Part shown: piece after piece, positions 26,097-34,840 of the stretch
Position numbering within the stretch: position 1 is the stretch's first letter
Layout of the letters: every line of letters begins with the position of its first letter
NCBI GenBank assembly: GCA_038146925.1
Contig: JAYQSP010000011.1
Span: 248,001-312,000 of the forward strand
DNA from: UBA830 sp038146925
GTDB taxonomy: Bacteria > Pseudomonadota > Alphaproteobacteria > MPNO01 > UBA830
Reading direction: 5' to 3'
Length of the DNA: 64,000 bases
The notes under the pieces: model-generated
Database searches by the model: none
Told to the model about the DNA's origin: nothing
The model's input: only the letters and a program-made list of their open reading frames with translations
Translations under genes and position numbers: made by a program

Positions 26097-27896
26097 ATGA
26101 CCACCTCCACCGCCGACATGCCGAAAGACGCCTCGCTGGGCGACCTGCCCGAATGGGACCTCGCCGATCTGTATCCTGCGACCGACAGCGCCGAACTGGA
26201 GACCGATCTCAATCGCGCCGCTACCGAGTCCCGGGCTTTTTCCGACCGCTACAAGGGCAGGCTGGCCGGGCTTGCGGGTGACGCTCTGGGTGCGGCGATT
26301 GCCGAATACGAAGCGATCGACGAGATCATGGGTCGCGTCATGTCCTACGCCCAGCTGGTCTATGCCGGCAACGTGTCCGATCCCGAAATCGGCCGATTCT
26401 ATCAGTCGATGCAGGAACGGGTGAACGACATTTCTGCCGACGTGCTGTTCTTTTCGCTGGAACTGAACGAGATCGACGACAAAACCGTCGCCAAACAGCT
26501 CAAATCGCCGGAAGCCGCCAGATACAGGCCGTGGCTGGACGATGTTCGGTCGTTCCGCCCGCATCAGCTGAGCGAGGAGATGGAGCGCCTGCTGCACGAC
26601 AAGCGCGTCGCGGGCCGCGCGGCCTGGAACCGGCTTTTCGACGAAACCATGGCCGATATGCGGTTCGAGCACGATGGTCGGAAGCTGACCTCGGAAGAAG
26701 TCATGAACATGCTGTCCAACCCGGACGAAGCTGTGCGCAAAGCGGCCGCGGCAACCCTGGGCGAAGAGCTCGGCAGGCATGCGCGGACGTTTTCGCTGAT
26801 CACAAACACGCTGGCCAAGGACAAGGAAATCGAGGACCGGTGGCGCAATTTTCCGCGTCCGGAATCGTCCCGCAATCTGGCGAACCAGGTCGAGGACGAG
26901 GTCGTCGATGCGCTCAACGCCGCCGTAACCGGATCATATGCCGACCTGTCGCACAGGTATTACGCGATGAAGGCGAACTGGTTCGGCAAGGACCAGCTTG
27001 ACCACTGGGACCGTAACGCGCCGCTGCCCGACGCCGATAACAGCATAATCCCCTGGGACCGGGCGACCGAAACGGTCCTGACGGCCTATCGCGATTTTTC
27101 GCCGGATCTCGCCGATATCGGCCAGCGGTTTTTCGACAATGCCTGGATCGACGCGCCGGTGCGCGAAGGCAAGTCGTCGGGCGCGTTCGCGCATCCGACC
27201 GTGCCGTCGGCGCATCCCTATCTGCTGCTCAACTATCAGGGCAAGACGCGCGATGTCATGACCCTGGCGCACGAACTGGGGCACGGCTGTCACCAGGTGC
27301 TGGCGGCCCCGCAGGGCAACCTTATGGCGGACACGCCGCTTACCCTGGCCGAAACGGCGTCGGTTTTCGGCGAGATGCTGACCTTCCGGAAAATGCTGAA
27401 AGCGCAGGACGACCCGACGCTGCGCAAGGTGATGCTGGCCGGCAAGGTGGAGGACATGCTGAACACGGTCGTCCGCCAGATCGCGTTTTTCAATTTCGAA
27501 CTGCGGGTCCACACCGCGCGACGCGACGGCGAACTGACCGCCGAGGACATCTGCGACATCTGGATGGAGGTCCAGACGGAAAGCCTCGGCCCCGCCATCC
27601 GCTTCGACGACAATTACCGCTGGTACTGGACCTATATTCCGCACTTCATCCATTCGCCGTTCTACGTCTATGCCTATGCGTTCGGCGATTGCCTGGTGAA
27701 CTCGCTGTATGCGGTTTACGAACAGGCAGCGGACGGTTTTGCGGATAAATATCTCGACATGCTGCGCGCCGGCGGCACGCTGCGGCACCGGGAACTGCTG
27801 GCGCCGTTCGGTCTCGATGCTTCCGATGCCGCGTTCTGGCAAAAGGGCCTGGACGTTGTCCGCGGCATGATCGACGAGCTGGAAGCGATGGAGTGA
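26097..27896 (+). CDS. pepF: M3 family oligoendopeptidase F
   Basis: A 599-residue zinc metallopeptidase. The HExxH motif is HELGH at 392-396 (LAHELGHGCHQ), with the third ligand glutamate about 25 residues on in LTLAETASVFGEM. The N-terminal domain (about 30-200) is the oligoendopeptidase F lid region. It cleaves short cytosolic peptides. Full length, start at ATG 26097. Confidence 0.95.
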   Translation: MTTSTADMPKDASLGDLPEWDLADLYPATDSAELETDLNRAATESRAFSDRYKGRLAGLAGDALGAAIAEYEAIDEIMGRVMSYAQLVYAGNVSDPEIGRFYQSMQERVNDISADVLFFSLELNEIDDKTVAKQLKSPEAARYRPWLDDVRSFRPHQLSEEMERLLHDKRVAGRAAWNRLFDETMADMRFEHDGRKLTSEEVMNMLSNPDEAVRKAAAATLGEELGRHARTFSLITNTLAKDKEIEDRWRNFPRPESSRNLANQVEDEVVDALNAAVTGSYADLSHRYYAMKANWFGKDQLDHWDRNAPLPDADNSIIPWDRATETVLTAYRDFSPDLADIGQRFFDNAWIDAPVREGKSSGAFAHPTVPSAHPYLLLNYQGKTRDVMTLAHELGHGCHQVLAAPQGNLMADTPLTLAETASVFGEMLTFRKMLKAQDDPTLRKVMLAGKVEDMLNTVVRQIAFFNFELRVHTARRDGELTAEDICDIWMEVQTESLGPAIRFDDNYRWYWTYIPHFIHSPFYVYAYAFGDCLVNSLYAVYEQAADGFADKYLDMLRAGGTLRHRELLAPFGLDASDAAFWQKGLDVVRGMIDELEAME

Positions 27897-27916
27897 GTAT
27901 CTTCGCTATCGCGATC

Positions 27917-28032
27917 TTGTTTTCCCCTTTCCCTTGCCCTCTTCCCGAAGAGGCGAGGGGACGGAATTGGCCGCTTGGACGTGTTTCGCGTCCCCTCCCC
28001 CCAAAGGGGGGAGGGTTAGGGAGAGGGGGAAG
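27917..28032. repeat. Nested inverted-repeat element between pepF and ABC1 kinase
   Basis: The outer arms CCCCTTTCCCTTGCCCTC (from about 27924) and GAGGGTTAGGGAGAGGGG (ending about 28029) are imperfect inverted repeats. Inside are GAGGGGACG and CGTCCCCTC, and short hairpins such as CCCCCC-AAA-GGGGGG. Pyrimidine/purine-rich palindromes of this kind are dispersed, non-coding repeats in related bacteria. No open frame or target duplication is visible. Confidence 0.65.
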
Positions 28033-28038
28033 AGCGTC

Positions 28039-29388
28039 TTGACCGGCGAGTCCGAAAACAATTCGCTCGGCGGCCGCGCCAAACGCTACGCGAAGGTCGG
28101 CCGGGCGGTCGGCGGACTGGCGGCGCGGGTCGCGGGCGAACGCTATCTCGGCCTCAGCCTCGACAAGGGCAAGCATGCGGAGGACCTGAAACAGGCGTTG
28201 GGCGGTCTGAAAGGACCGTTGATGAAGGTCGCGCAGATCATGTCGACGGTTCCGGACATGCTGCCGGAAGAATACGTCACCGAGCTGGCCGAGCTGCAAT
28301 CCAATGCGCCGGCCATGGGCTGGCTGTTCGTGCGCCGCCGCATGACCACCGAGCTTGGCGCCGGCTGGCAGGGGAAATTCGAGAGTTTCGAGAAGGAAGC
28401 CGCCGCCGCCGCGTCGCTGGGTCAGGTCCACCGGGCGGTCCACCCGGACGGGCGCGATCTGGCCTGCAAGCTGCAGTATCCCGACATGAAATCCGCCGTC
28501 GAGGCCGATCTGAAACAGCTGAAAATCGTGTTCTCGATCTATAGCCGTTACGACAAGGCCGTCGATTTCAGCAACATCCATCGGGAAGTGTCCGACCGCC
28601 TGCGCGAGGAGCTGGATTACGAACTGGAACGCCGGCACATCGATCTTTACCGGCTGATGCTCGAGGACGAGCCCGGCGTTCGCGTGCCGGAGCCCGTGCC
28701 GGATCTGTCGACCGACCGGCTGCTGACCATGACCTGGCTGGACGGGACGCGCCTGCTCGACTGGGTCGATGCCGATCTGGAAACCCGCAACCGGGTGGCG
28801 GAAAACATGTTCCGCGCCTGGTACGTGCCGTTCTATTACTACGGCACGATCCACGGCGACCCCCATCTCGGCAATTACTCGGTGCGCGGCGACGGATCGG
28901 TCAACCTGATGGATTTCGGCTGCATCCGCATCTTTCATTCGCGCTTCGTCAAGGGCGTGATCGATCTCTACAAGTCGCTGGAAACCGGCGACCGCGATCT
29001 CGCCGTCCATGCCTACGAGACCTGGGGCTTCGACGATCTGTCGAACGAGGTGCTGGATACGCTGAACATGTGGGCCGAGTTCGTCTACGGCCCGTTGCTG
29101 GAGGACCGTCCCCGAAAAATCCAGGAGACCGACGGCACCATGTACGGCGCGAAGATCGCCAACAAGGTCCATGGCGAACTGCGCCGTCTGGGCGGCGTCA
29201 CTCCGCCGCGCGAATTCGTCCTGATGGACCGCGCCGCGATCGGGCTTGGATCGGTGTTCCTGCACCTGAAGGCGGAAATAAACTGGCACCGCCTGTTCCA
29301 CGATCTGATCGGCGATTTCGATGTCGATGCGCTGGAAAAGCGTCAGGCCGCCGCCCTGAAAAAAACCGGGATCGTCAGGCCCGACTGA
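28039..29388 (+). CDS. ABC1/AarF (UbiB-type) atypical kinase
   Basis: 449 residues from the TTG at 28039, which follows a purine-rich GGGAGAGGGGGAAG stretch; upstream in-frame sequence is repeat DNA. ABC1 hallmarks are KQALGGLKGPLMKVAQIMS (the KxGQ-like segment), AAAASLGQVHRA (the alanine-rich nucleotide loop), the invariant lysine in LACKLQYP, and HGDPHLGNY then LMDFG. UbiB-family proteins support ubiquinone biosynthesis as atypical kinases or ATPases. The specific role here is not deducible. Confidence 0.92.
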   Translation: MTGESENNSLGGRAKRYAKVGRAVGGLAARVAGERYLGLSLDKGKHAEDLKQALGGLKGPLMKVAQIMSTVPDMLPEEYVTELAELQSNAPAMGWLFVRRRMTTELGAGWQGKFESFEKEAAAAASLGQVHRAVHPDGRDLACKLQYPDMKSAVEADLKQLKIVFSIYSRYDKAVDFSNIHREVSDRLREELDYELERRHIDLYRLMLEDEPGVRVPEPVPDLSTDRLLTMTWLDGTRLLDWVDADLETRNRVAENMFRAWYVPFYYYGTIHGDPHLGNYSVRGDGSVNLMDFGCIRIFHSRFVKGVIDLYKSLETGDRDLAVHAYETWGFDDLSNEVLDTLNMWAEFVYGPLLEDRPRKIQETDGTMYGAKIANKVHGELRRLGGVTPPREFVLMDRAAIGLGSVFLHLKAEINWHRLFHDLIGDFDVDALEKRQAAALKKTGIVRPD

Positions 29389-29440
29389 CACCGCGACGCG
29401 AATCACATAAACTCCCGTTTCATCAATCAGGGAGTTCCAA

Positions 29441-29899
29441 ATGGATGTCAGGCGGGTTGTTACCGGGCACGACAAAAACGGCAAATCCTGCGTGCTGATC
29501 GACGATATCGCGTCGAACGCGACATCGCGGCGGCCGGGGCACGATTCGAGGCTGATCTGGGTGACCGATGCGGCGCCCGCGTCCTATGACGGCAACGAAG
29601 ACGCCGGCGCGCGCCAGGTCGGCCGTCCGCCCCCTGAAAACGGCACGCTGATCCGCATCCTCGAAATTCAGCCCGGCGTCACCGCCGAACCGCATTTCAC
29701 CGAAACCATCGACTACGTGATCGTCATGTCGGGCGAGATGGACATGGTTCTGGATACCGAAACGGTAAAGCTGCATGCCGGAGATGTGCTGGTGCAGCGC
29801 GGCACCATGCACAACTGGGTCAATCACGGCCCCGAGCCCTGCCGTTTCGCGGCGATCCTGATCGACGCGACAGGGACGGACCGTGCGCCGGCTGGCTAG
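29441..29899 (+). CDS. Cupin domain-containing protein
   Basis: 152 residues with a single double-stranded beta-helix in the C-terminal half: ILEIQPGVTAEPHFTETIDYVIV, then GEMDMVLD, then LHAGDVLVQRGTMHNWVNHG. His in PHFTE and His in GTMHNW occupy metal-ligand positions. The first 60 residues include a SRLIWVTDAAPA segment seen in small cupins of this type. It lies just upstream of the monooxygenase gene on the same strand; function unknown. Confidence 0.9.
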   Translation: MDVRRVVTGHDKNGKSCVLIDDIASNATSRRPGHDSRLIWVTDAAPASYDGNEDAGARQVGRPPPENGTLIRILEIQPGVTAEPHFTETIDYVIVMSGEMDMVLDTETVKLHAGDVLVQRGTMHNWVNHGPEPCRFAAILIDATGTDRAPAG

Positions 29900-29966
29900 T
29901 CGGCCGTGGTTGCGCTAAACAGAAACGCGACACCAAACCGCAGTACAGCCGAAGACACGTGCCGAT

Positions 29967-31601
29967 ATGAATACAGCTACCGAAGCCGACAACAAATCCG
30001 ATACTACCGCGAAGCCCGACGTCGATGCCGTCGTTGTCGGCGCCGGGTTCACCGGGCTCTACATGCTCATAAAACTGCGGGAAAAGGGTTTTACGGCCCG
30101 CTGTATCGAAGCCGCGCCCGGCGTCGGCGGCACCTGGTACTGGAATCGCTATCCCGGCGCGCGCTGCGATATCGAAAGCATGCAGTATTCCTACCAGTTC
30201 GACGAGGAACTGCAGCAGGAATGGGAATGGCCGGAGCGCTATGCCGCTCAGCCGGACATTCTGGCCTATATCGAGCATGTGGCGGACCGCTATGACCTGA
30301 ACCGCGACATCACCTTCGAAACCCGTGTGGAGGCCGCAACCTTCGACGAGGACAGCAACACGTGGCTGGTGAAAACAGACGGCGGCGAGACCATACGGGC
30401 GCGGTATTTCATCATGAGCGTCGGGTGCCTGTCGGTTCCGATCAAGCCCCGGTTCGAGGGCGCGGAGGATTTCGGCGGCGAAGTGTATCAGACCAGCGTC
30501 TGGCCCGAAGAGCCGGTCGATTTCAAGGGCAAGCGTGTCGGCGTTATCGGAGTGGGCTCGTCGGCGGTGCAATCCGTCCCCCTGATCGCCGAGGAAGCGG
30601 AACACGTCTACGTCTACCAGCGGACGCCGAATTTCGTGGTCGAGGCGCAGAATCGCCCGCTCGGAAAAGAAGAGGCCGCGGCCATAAAGGCCGATTACAA
30701 GGGATACCGGCAAAAGGCCTGGGAGGTTCAGTCGGCCTTCCTGTTTCCGCGTCACGACGAGTCCGTGTTCGATCTGTCGGCGGACGACCGCAAGGCCCGT
30801 CTTGACGAACAATGGGAAGTCGGCGGTCTGCCGTTTCTCGGCGCGTTCAGCGACATTCTGACCAACGACGATGCCAACAGGGAAGTCGCCGATTACTGGG
30901 AAAGCCGCATGCGCGCCGTGGTCAGGGATCCCAAGGTCGCCGATCTGCTGACCCCGGACGAGCCGATCGGCTGCAAACGCCTGTGTTCCGGCACCAATTA
31001 TTACGAGGTCTACAACCGGGATAACGTCACGCTGGTCGATGTGCTCGATTCCGGGATCGAACGTCTGACACCCACCGGGCTTCGGGCCGCCGGCCAGGAC
31101 TTCGATCTCGATGTGATCATCTATGCCACCGGGTTCGACGCCATGACCGGCGGGGTGACGAAGATCGCCATCACCGGTACGGGCGGACAGACCATTCAGG
31201 AAAAGTGGGCCGACGGCCCGCGCACCTATATCGGCCTGACGATTTCAGGCTTCCCCAACATGTTCAACATGGTGAGCGCGGGCAGCCCGTCGGTGCTGGC
31301 GACCATGGTGACCGCCGCCGAACAGCACGGAGACTGGGTAGCCGATTGCCTCGACTTCATGCGCGAGAACGGACACACCCGTATCGACGCCACGCCGGAG
31401 GCCGAGGACGACTGGGTGGCCGAAGTAGACCGCGCGGCCAGCGTATCGCTCCGCGTGAAATGCGATTCCTGGTATGTCGGTTCCAACGTCGAAGGCAAGG
31501 CGCGCGTCTTTGCGCCCTATATCGGCGGCTGGCCGCCCTATGTCGCAAAGTGCGAGGCGATCGTGGCCAACGGGTACGAGGGTTTTACGCTGACCACCTG
31601 A
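29967..31601 (+). CDS. Flavin-dependent Baeyer-Villiger-type monooxygenase
   Basis: 544 residues with two Rossmann motifs, VVVGAGFTG (about 22-30) for FAD and VIGVGSSAVQ (about 193-202) for NADPH. GVGGTWYWNRYPGARCDIES is the classic type I Baeyer-Villiger signature. The fingerprint F-x-G-x3-H-x3-W-P reads FGGEVYQTSVWP (169-180), with Gln175 in place of His. ATGFDAMTGG is conserved. Likely converts a ketone or aldehyde to an ester using NADPH and oxygen; substrate unknown. The unusual Gln may affect coupling. Confidence 0.92.
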   Translation: MNTATEADNKSDTTAKPDVDAVVVGAGFTGLYMLIKLREKGFTARCIEAAPGVGGTWYWNRYPGARCDIESMQYSYQFDEELQQEWEWPERYAAQPDILAYIEHVADRYDLNRDITFETRVEAATFDEDSNTWLVKTDGGETIRARYFIMSVGCLSVPIKPRFEGAEDFGGEVYQTSVWPEEPVDFKGKRVGVIGVGSSAVQSVPLIAEEAEHVYVYQRTPNFVVEAQNRPLGKEEAAAIKADYKGYRQKAWEVQSAFLFPRHDESVFDLSADDRKARLDEQWEVGGLPFLGAFSDILTNDDANREVADYWESRMRAVVRDPKVADLLTPDEPIGCKRLCSGTNYYEVYNRDNVTLVDVLDSGIERLTPTGLRAAGQDFDLDVIIYATGFDAMTGGVTKIAITGTGGQTIQEKWADGPRTYIGLTISGFPNMFNMVSAGSPSVLATMVTAAEQHGDWVADCLDFMRENGHTRIDATPEAEDDWVAEVDRAASVSLRVKCDSWYVGSNVEGKARVFAPYIGGWPPYVAKCEAIVANGYEGFTLTT

Positions 31602-31624
31602 TCAGACGAGCCGCCGGGCGAGCG

Positions 31625-32878
31625 TCAACTCCGCACGAACTCCAGATATTTTTCGGCCGATTCCCGCAACAAGCGGGTTTGCATGGCGATACCGCCGGAC
31701 GAATTTTGTAGCCGTTCGGCCGCTTCGCCGGTCTCTTCAGCGCCAGTGCTGACCATAACGATGTTTTCGGCGACCTCGTTTGTTCCCGCGGATGCCTGGT
31801 GAACGTTGGTTGCTATTTCCTGTGTCGCCGCTGCTTGCTCTTCCACGGCGGCAGCGATAGCGGTCGATATCTCGCTGATCTCATGGATTGTGTTGCCCAC
31901 GGCGCTCAGCGCTGTCGTCACTTCCCCGATGGCTTCCTGAACTTCCTGTATCTGGGATGTGATTTCCTCGGTTGCCTTGGCGGTCTGGGTGGCCAGCGAT
32001 TTGACTTCCGTTGCGACGACCGCGAATCCCTTGCCGGCCTCGCCGGCCCGGGCGGCTTCGATCGTGGCATTCAACGCCAGCAGATTGGTCTGGGAAGCTA
32101 TCTCGTTAATAAACGTAACGACGTCGTTGATTTTAGCGGCACTTTCCGTCAACGCCTGCAGCCGGTCGCCGCTCTGTTCCGCTTCTGTCTGCGCTCTTTC
32201 CGAGGTTTCAGATGCATCCGCTGCCCGTGCGCTGACTTCGTTGATTGTCGCGGTCAATTCCTCTGCCGCGGTGGCGACCGCCTGAACATTGGTCGCCGCT
32301 TCTTCCGTCGCGGCCGAAACAGCGGTGGAACGCTGGGAAGTGTCCGTCGCCATTTTCATCATGTTTTCGGCGTCGGACTGCATTATGTCGACCGCGTCGG
32401 CAACTTCCTGAATCACAGTGCCCACAACGTCTTCGAAACTGTTCGCCATTTCCAGTTGCCGCGCACGTTGGGCGGCGATCTCGTCCGTCTGTTGCGCCAT
32501 GATGGCGGAGGCATTGTTGATGACTTCGCTGGAACGCCGAAACTCGCCCGGAAGACCCCTGAGGATAATCTTCCGGAAGAATTTTCCTTCGCTCGCGGCG
32601 GACATGCCGGCAGCAGTTTCCCTGGTGTAGGAATTCACGATGTCGAGCAGCGCATTGATATTCCAGGCAAGTTCTGAGAGTTCGCCACCCTCCTCGATGC
32701 CGGTAATGCGTTGTTCCAGATCGCCTTTGGCTGCGGCATCGCACACCTGCCGCATCCGGGTAATGAGATCGGCGGATTTCAGGCCCGCACTTTCCGTCGT
32801 TTCCGCGTTTTCGGTCGCAGTCTCCTGCGATCCGGTTTCTTCGCGTTCTGCGCTGTCGCGTTTCAGAAGTTTCAACAT
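31625..32878 (-). CDS. Soluble methyl-accepting chemotaxis-type receptor
   Basis: 417 residues without a membrane segment. An acidic N-terminus (1-35) is followed by a HAMP-like/linker helical region (38-125) and a long coiled-coil signalling domain. The conserved hairpin tip is at about 257-287 (INEIASQTNLLALNATIEAARAGEAGKGFAVVA). It should signal to CheA/CheW in the cytoplasm. A PAS protein of the Aer type is encoded 27 bases upstream in the same orientation, so the two probably form a split oxygen or redox sensor. Confidence 0.93.
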   Translation of the reverse strand: MLKLLKRDSAEREETGSQETATENAETTESAGLKSADLITRMRQVCDAAAKGDLEQRITGIEEGGELSELAWNINALLDIVNSYTRETAAGMSAASEGKFFRKIILRGLPGEFRRSSEVINNASAIMAQQTDEIAAQRARQLEMANSFEDVVGTVIQEVADAVDIMQSDAENMMKMATDTSQRSTAVSAATEEAATNVQAVATAAEELTATINEVSARAADASETSERAQTEAEQSGDRLQALTESAAKINDVVTFINEIASQTNLLALNATIEAARAGEAGKGFAVVATEVKSLATQTAKATEEITSQIQEVQEAIGEVTTALSAVGNTIHEISEISTAIAAAVEEQAAATQEIATNVHQASAGTNEVAENIVMVSTGAEETGEAAERLQNSSGGIAMQTRLLRESAEKYLEFVRS

Positions 32879-32905
32879 TGAGATACCCGTATTCTGCTTA
32901 GCAGC

Positions 32906-33502
32906 TTAAAGTGAGAAGATGAATTCGTCGTAGGCGACGCTGGCGTTCCGCAGCGTCTCTTCAAGCAGTTTGACGCCGTTCTCCAGTCCTTCTTTGCGGT
33001 TCGGTACCGACCGTTCCGCTTCCAGCAGCGCGTCGTATATCGGCATGATTTTCTCAAGCGCGTCCCGGTCCGGCGTTCGCCGGTTGGAATGATACCCGAC
33101 GATTTTTCCGTCCGGTCCGAATGTCGGCGTGACATGCGCGAAGACCCAGTAATAGGCGCCTGACCTGGTCATGTTTTTGACGTAGGCGAAAATTTCGTCG
33201 CCGGCGGCGATGGTGTCCCACAAATACCTGAAAACGGTTCGCGGCATGTCCGGATGCCGGATGATGCTGTGGGGTTTTCCCAGAAGCTCGGCTTCCGTGT
33301 ACCCGGCGATATCCATGAATACCCGGTTCACGTATGTGATATGACCTTTGAGATCTGTCTTGCTGACGATGATCTCGTCGTCGCGGAAAGTCACTTCGTC
33401 GTCAGTGGGGGTGATCGACCGGGTGTCGATTTCCTCGGTCTCTGCCAGTTCCAGGGTGGTTACGTTGATAGCTCGCTCCGCCGGTTTGGAATGTCGGCGC
33501 AA
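32906..33502 (-). CDS. PAS domain protein, Aer-like sensor
   Basis: 198 residues. The PAS domain spans about 40-142 and matches the aerotaxis receptor type: VSKTDLKGHITYVNRVFMDI, GYTEAELLGKPHSIIRHPDMP, then VKNMTRSGAYYWVFAHVTP. Aer PAS domains bind FAD and sense redox state. The tail (145-198) is helical and probably docks to a partner. It lacks its own signalling domain, which the next gene supplies. Start could also be slightly internal. Confidence 0.9.
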   Translation of the reverse strand: MRRHSKPAERAINVTTLELAETEEIDTRSITPTDDEVTFRDDEIIVSKTDLKGHITYVNRVFMDIAGYTEAELLGKPHSIIRHPDMPRTVFRYLWDTIAAGDEIFAYVKNMTRSGAYYWVFAHVTPTFGPDGKIVGYHSNRRTPDRDALEKIMPIYDALLEAERSVPNRKEGLENGVKLLEETLRNASVAYDEFIFSL

Positions 33503-33631
33503 GAATACGAACGTATGTTGAAAAAAAACTGAACAGCCGTCTTGCGTCTTATTCTCATTTCAGGTCGATAGGGGGGTGGCTTTCTTTCGCCGTTCCTCGA
33601 ATAATTCGCGGCAACCGGAAAGGATGATTGT

Positions 33632-34144
33632 GTGACGGACAGGAAAGAAGTGGCGGCCCGCATTGCCGAACAGGCTGCCGGGTGCGGGGTAGAGATCGTC
33701 GCCAGTCTGCCCGACAACTGGATGTCGGAAGTCATCCGTACCTTCGATGCCGACGACCGGTTCCGCCATGTGCCGGTCAACCGCGAGGAATCTGCCGTCG
33801 GATTATGCTCCGGCGCGTTCCTGTCGGGAACCGGCTCGCTGGCGGTGATGGGGGCGTCGGGGTTGATGACGCTGATCTACGCCATTACCAAGATCAACTA
33901 TACCTACGAAATTCCGATGACGATCCTGGCGACTTTGCGCGGCGCGCCGGGAGACAAGGCCAAGTTTCACGTCTCCAACGGACTGTATTTCTTGCCGTCG
34001 CTGGACGCTATCAGCCTGACCTACACGGTCATCGACAGCGCGGACAAGATCCCGGAAATCGGGCGCCTCTACCATCACGCCCGCACCGTCAGCCGGCCGA
34101 CCGTCGCCATCCTGACGCGCGACGTGCTGCGCGGGGAGGCCTGA
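33632..34144 (+). CDS. ThDP-dependent decarboxylase, alpha (PYR) subunit
   Basis: 170 residues from a GTG, with GGAAAGGA about six bases before it. It corresponds to the pyrimidine-binding domain of ThDP enzymes: the catalytic glutamate lies in VNREESAVGLCSGAFLSGTG and the domain continues MGASGLMTLIYAI. Two-subunit sulfopyruvate decarboxylase (ComDE) and phosphonopyruvate decarboxylase-like enzymes share this organisation. The partner follows after three bases. The substrate is probably a 3-substituted pyruvate; this is inference. Confidence 0.82.
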   Translation: MTDRKEVAARIAEQAAGCGVEIVASLPDNWMSEVIRTFDADDRFRHVPVNREESAVGLCSGAFLSGTGSLAVMGASGLMTLIYAITKINYTYEIPMTILATLRGAPGDKAKFHVSNGLYFLPSLDAISLTYTVIDSADKIPEIGRLYHHARTVSRPTVAILTRDVLRGEA

Positions 34145-34147
34145 GCC

Positions 34148-34765
34148 ATGGCGATACCGTTTCGTGCCGCGTTCGAATTCATTGCCGCCCGGCGTCAGGA
34201 CGAACTGGTCGTCACGTCCGCCGGCAACTCGTCGCAGATGTGGTGGGACATCACCCGCGATCCGGACCGGACGTTTTATCTTGATGCGTCGATGAGCCTG
34301 TCGACCCTGCTGGGTTCCGGTATCGCCTATGGGCTGCCGCAGGCGCAGGTGTGGGCGTTCATGGGCGACGGCGCGTTCGCCATGAACCCGGCGATGCTGA
34401 TGGTCGAACGGGATCTGGATCTGCCCAATCTGGTCCACGTTCTGGTTTCCAACCGCGTCTATGGCGGCACGTCGGACCTCGACCTGCCGAACAAGCCGGT
34501 CAACGACTATGTCGGCATGGCGAAATCCATGGGGCTGGAACGGTGCTGGTCGTTCGACAGCATGGCGGCGCTGGAAGACGGCTTCGACGCAGCCTTTCGC
34601 AGCAATTCCGACGGCTATCGCTTCGTCGTACTGGAACTGGACCCGTTCACGGAGGACGACCGGTCGGCCGATGATCCTCCCATGGACGGACCCGAAATCA
34701 AGTTCCGCTTCGGGCGATATGTGGAGGCGACATACGGGGTCAAAGTGTTCACAGAACAGCTTTGA
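34148..34765 (+). CDS. ThDP-dependent decarboxylase, beta (PP) subunit
   Basis: 205 residues carrying the diphosphate/Mg binding motif GDG (73-75) with Asn102 about 27 residues on (GDGAFAMNPAMLM ... VSNRVYGGTSD). This is the complementary half of the ThDP site; both genes, only three bases apart, are needed for one active enzyme. The family resembles sulfopyruvate decarboxylase subunit beta. No sulfolactate or phosphonate genes are adjacent. Confidence 0.85.
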   Translation: MAIPFRAAFEFIAARRQDELVVTSAGNSSQMWWDITRDPDRTFYLDASMSLSTLLGSGIAYGLPQAQVWAFMGDGAFAMNPAMLMVERDLDLPNLVHVLVSNRVYGGTSDLDLPNKPVNDYVGMAKSMGLERCWSFDSMAALEDGFDAAFRSNSDGYRFVVLELDPFTEDDRSADDPPMDGPEIKFRFGRYVEATYGVKVFTEQL

Positions 34766-34840
34766 GAATGGAGACACCTGGAATAATTTGGCGCGGTCCA
34801 AGTAGGAAGGGTAGGTACCAAGAATACATTCCTGACATCC

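Noticed and set aside
34775..34800. Possible sigma-54 promoter before the second PEP-CTERM gene
   Set aside because: CCTGGAATAATTTGGCG has GG and GC elements but their spacing is off by one and most consensus bases are missing.
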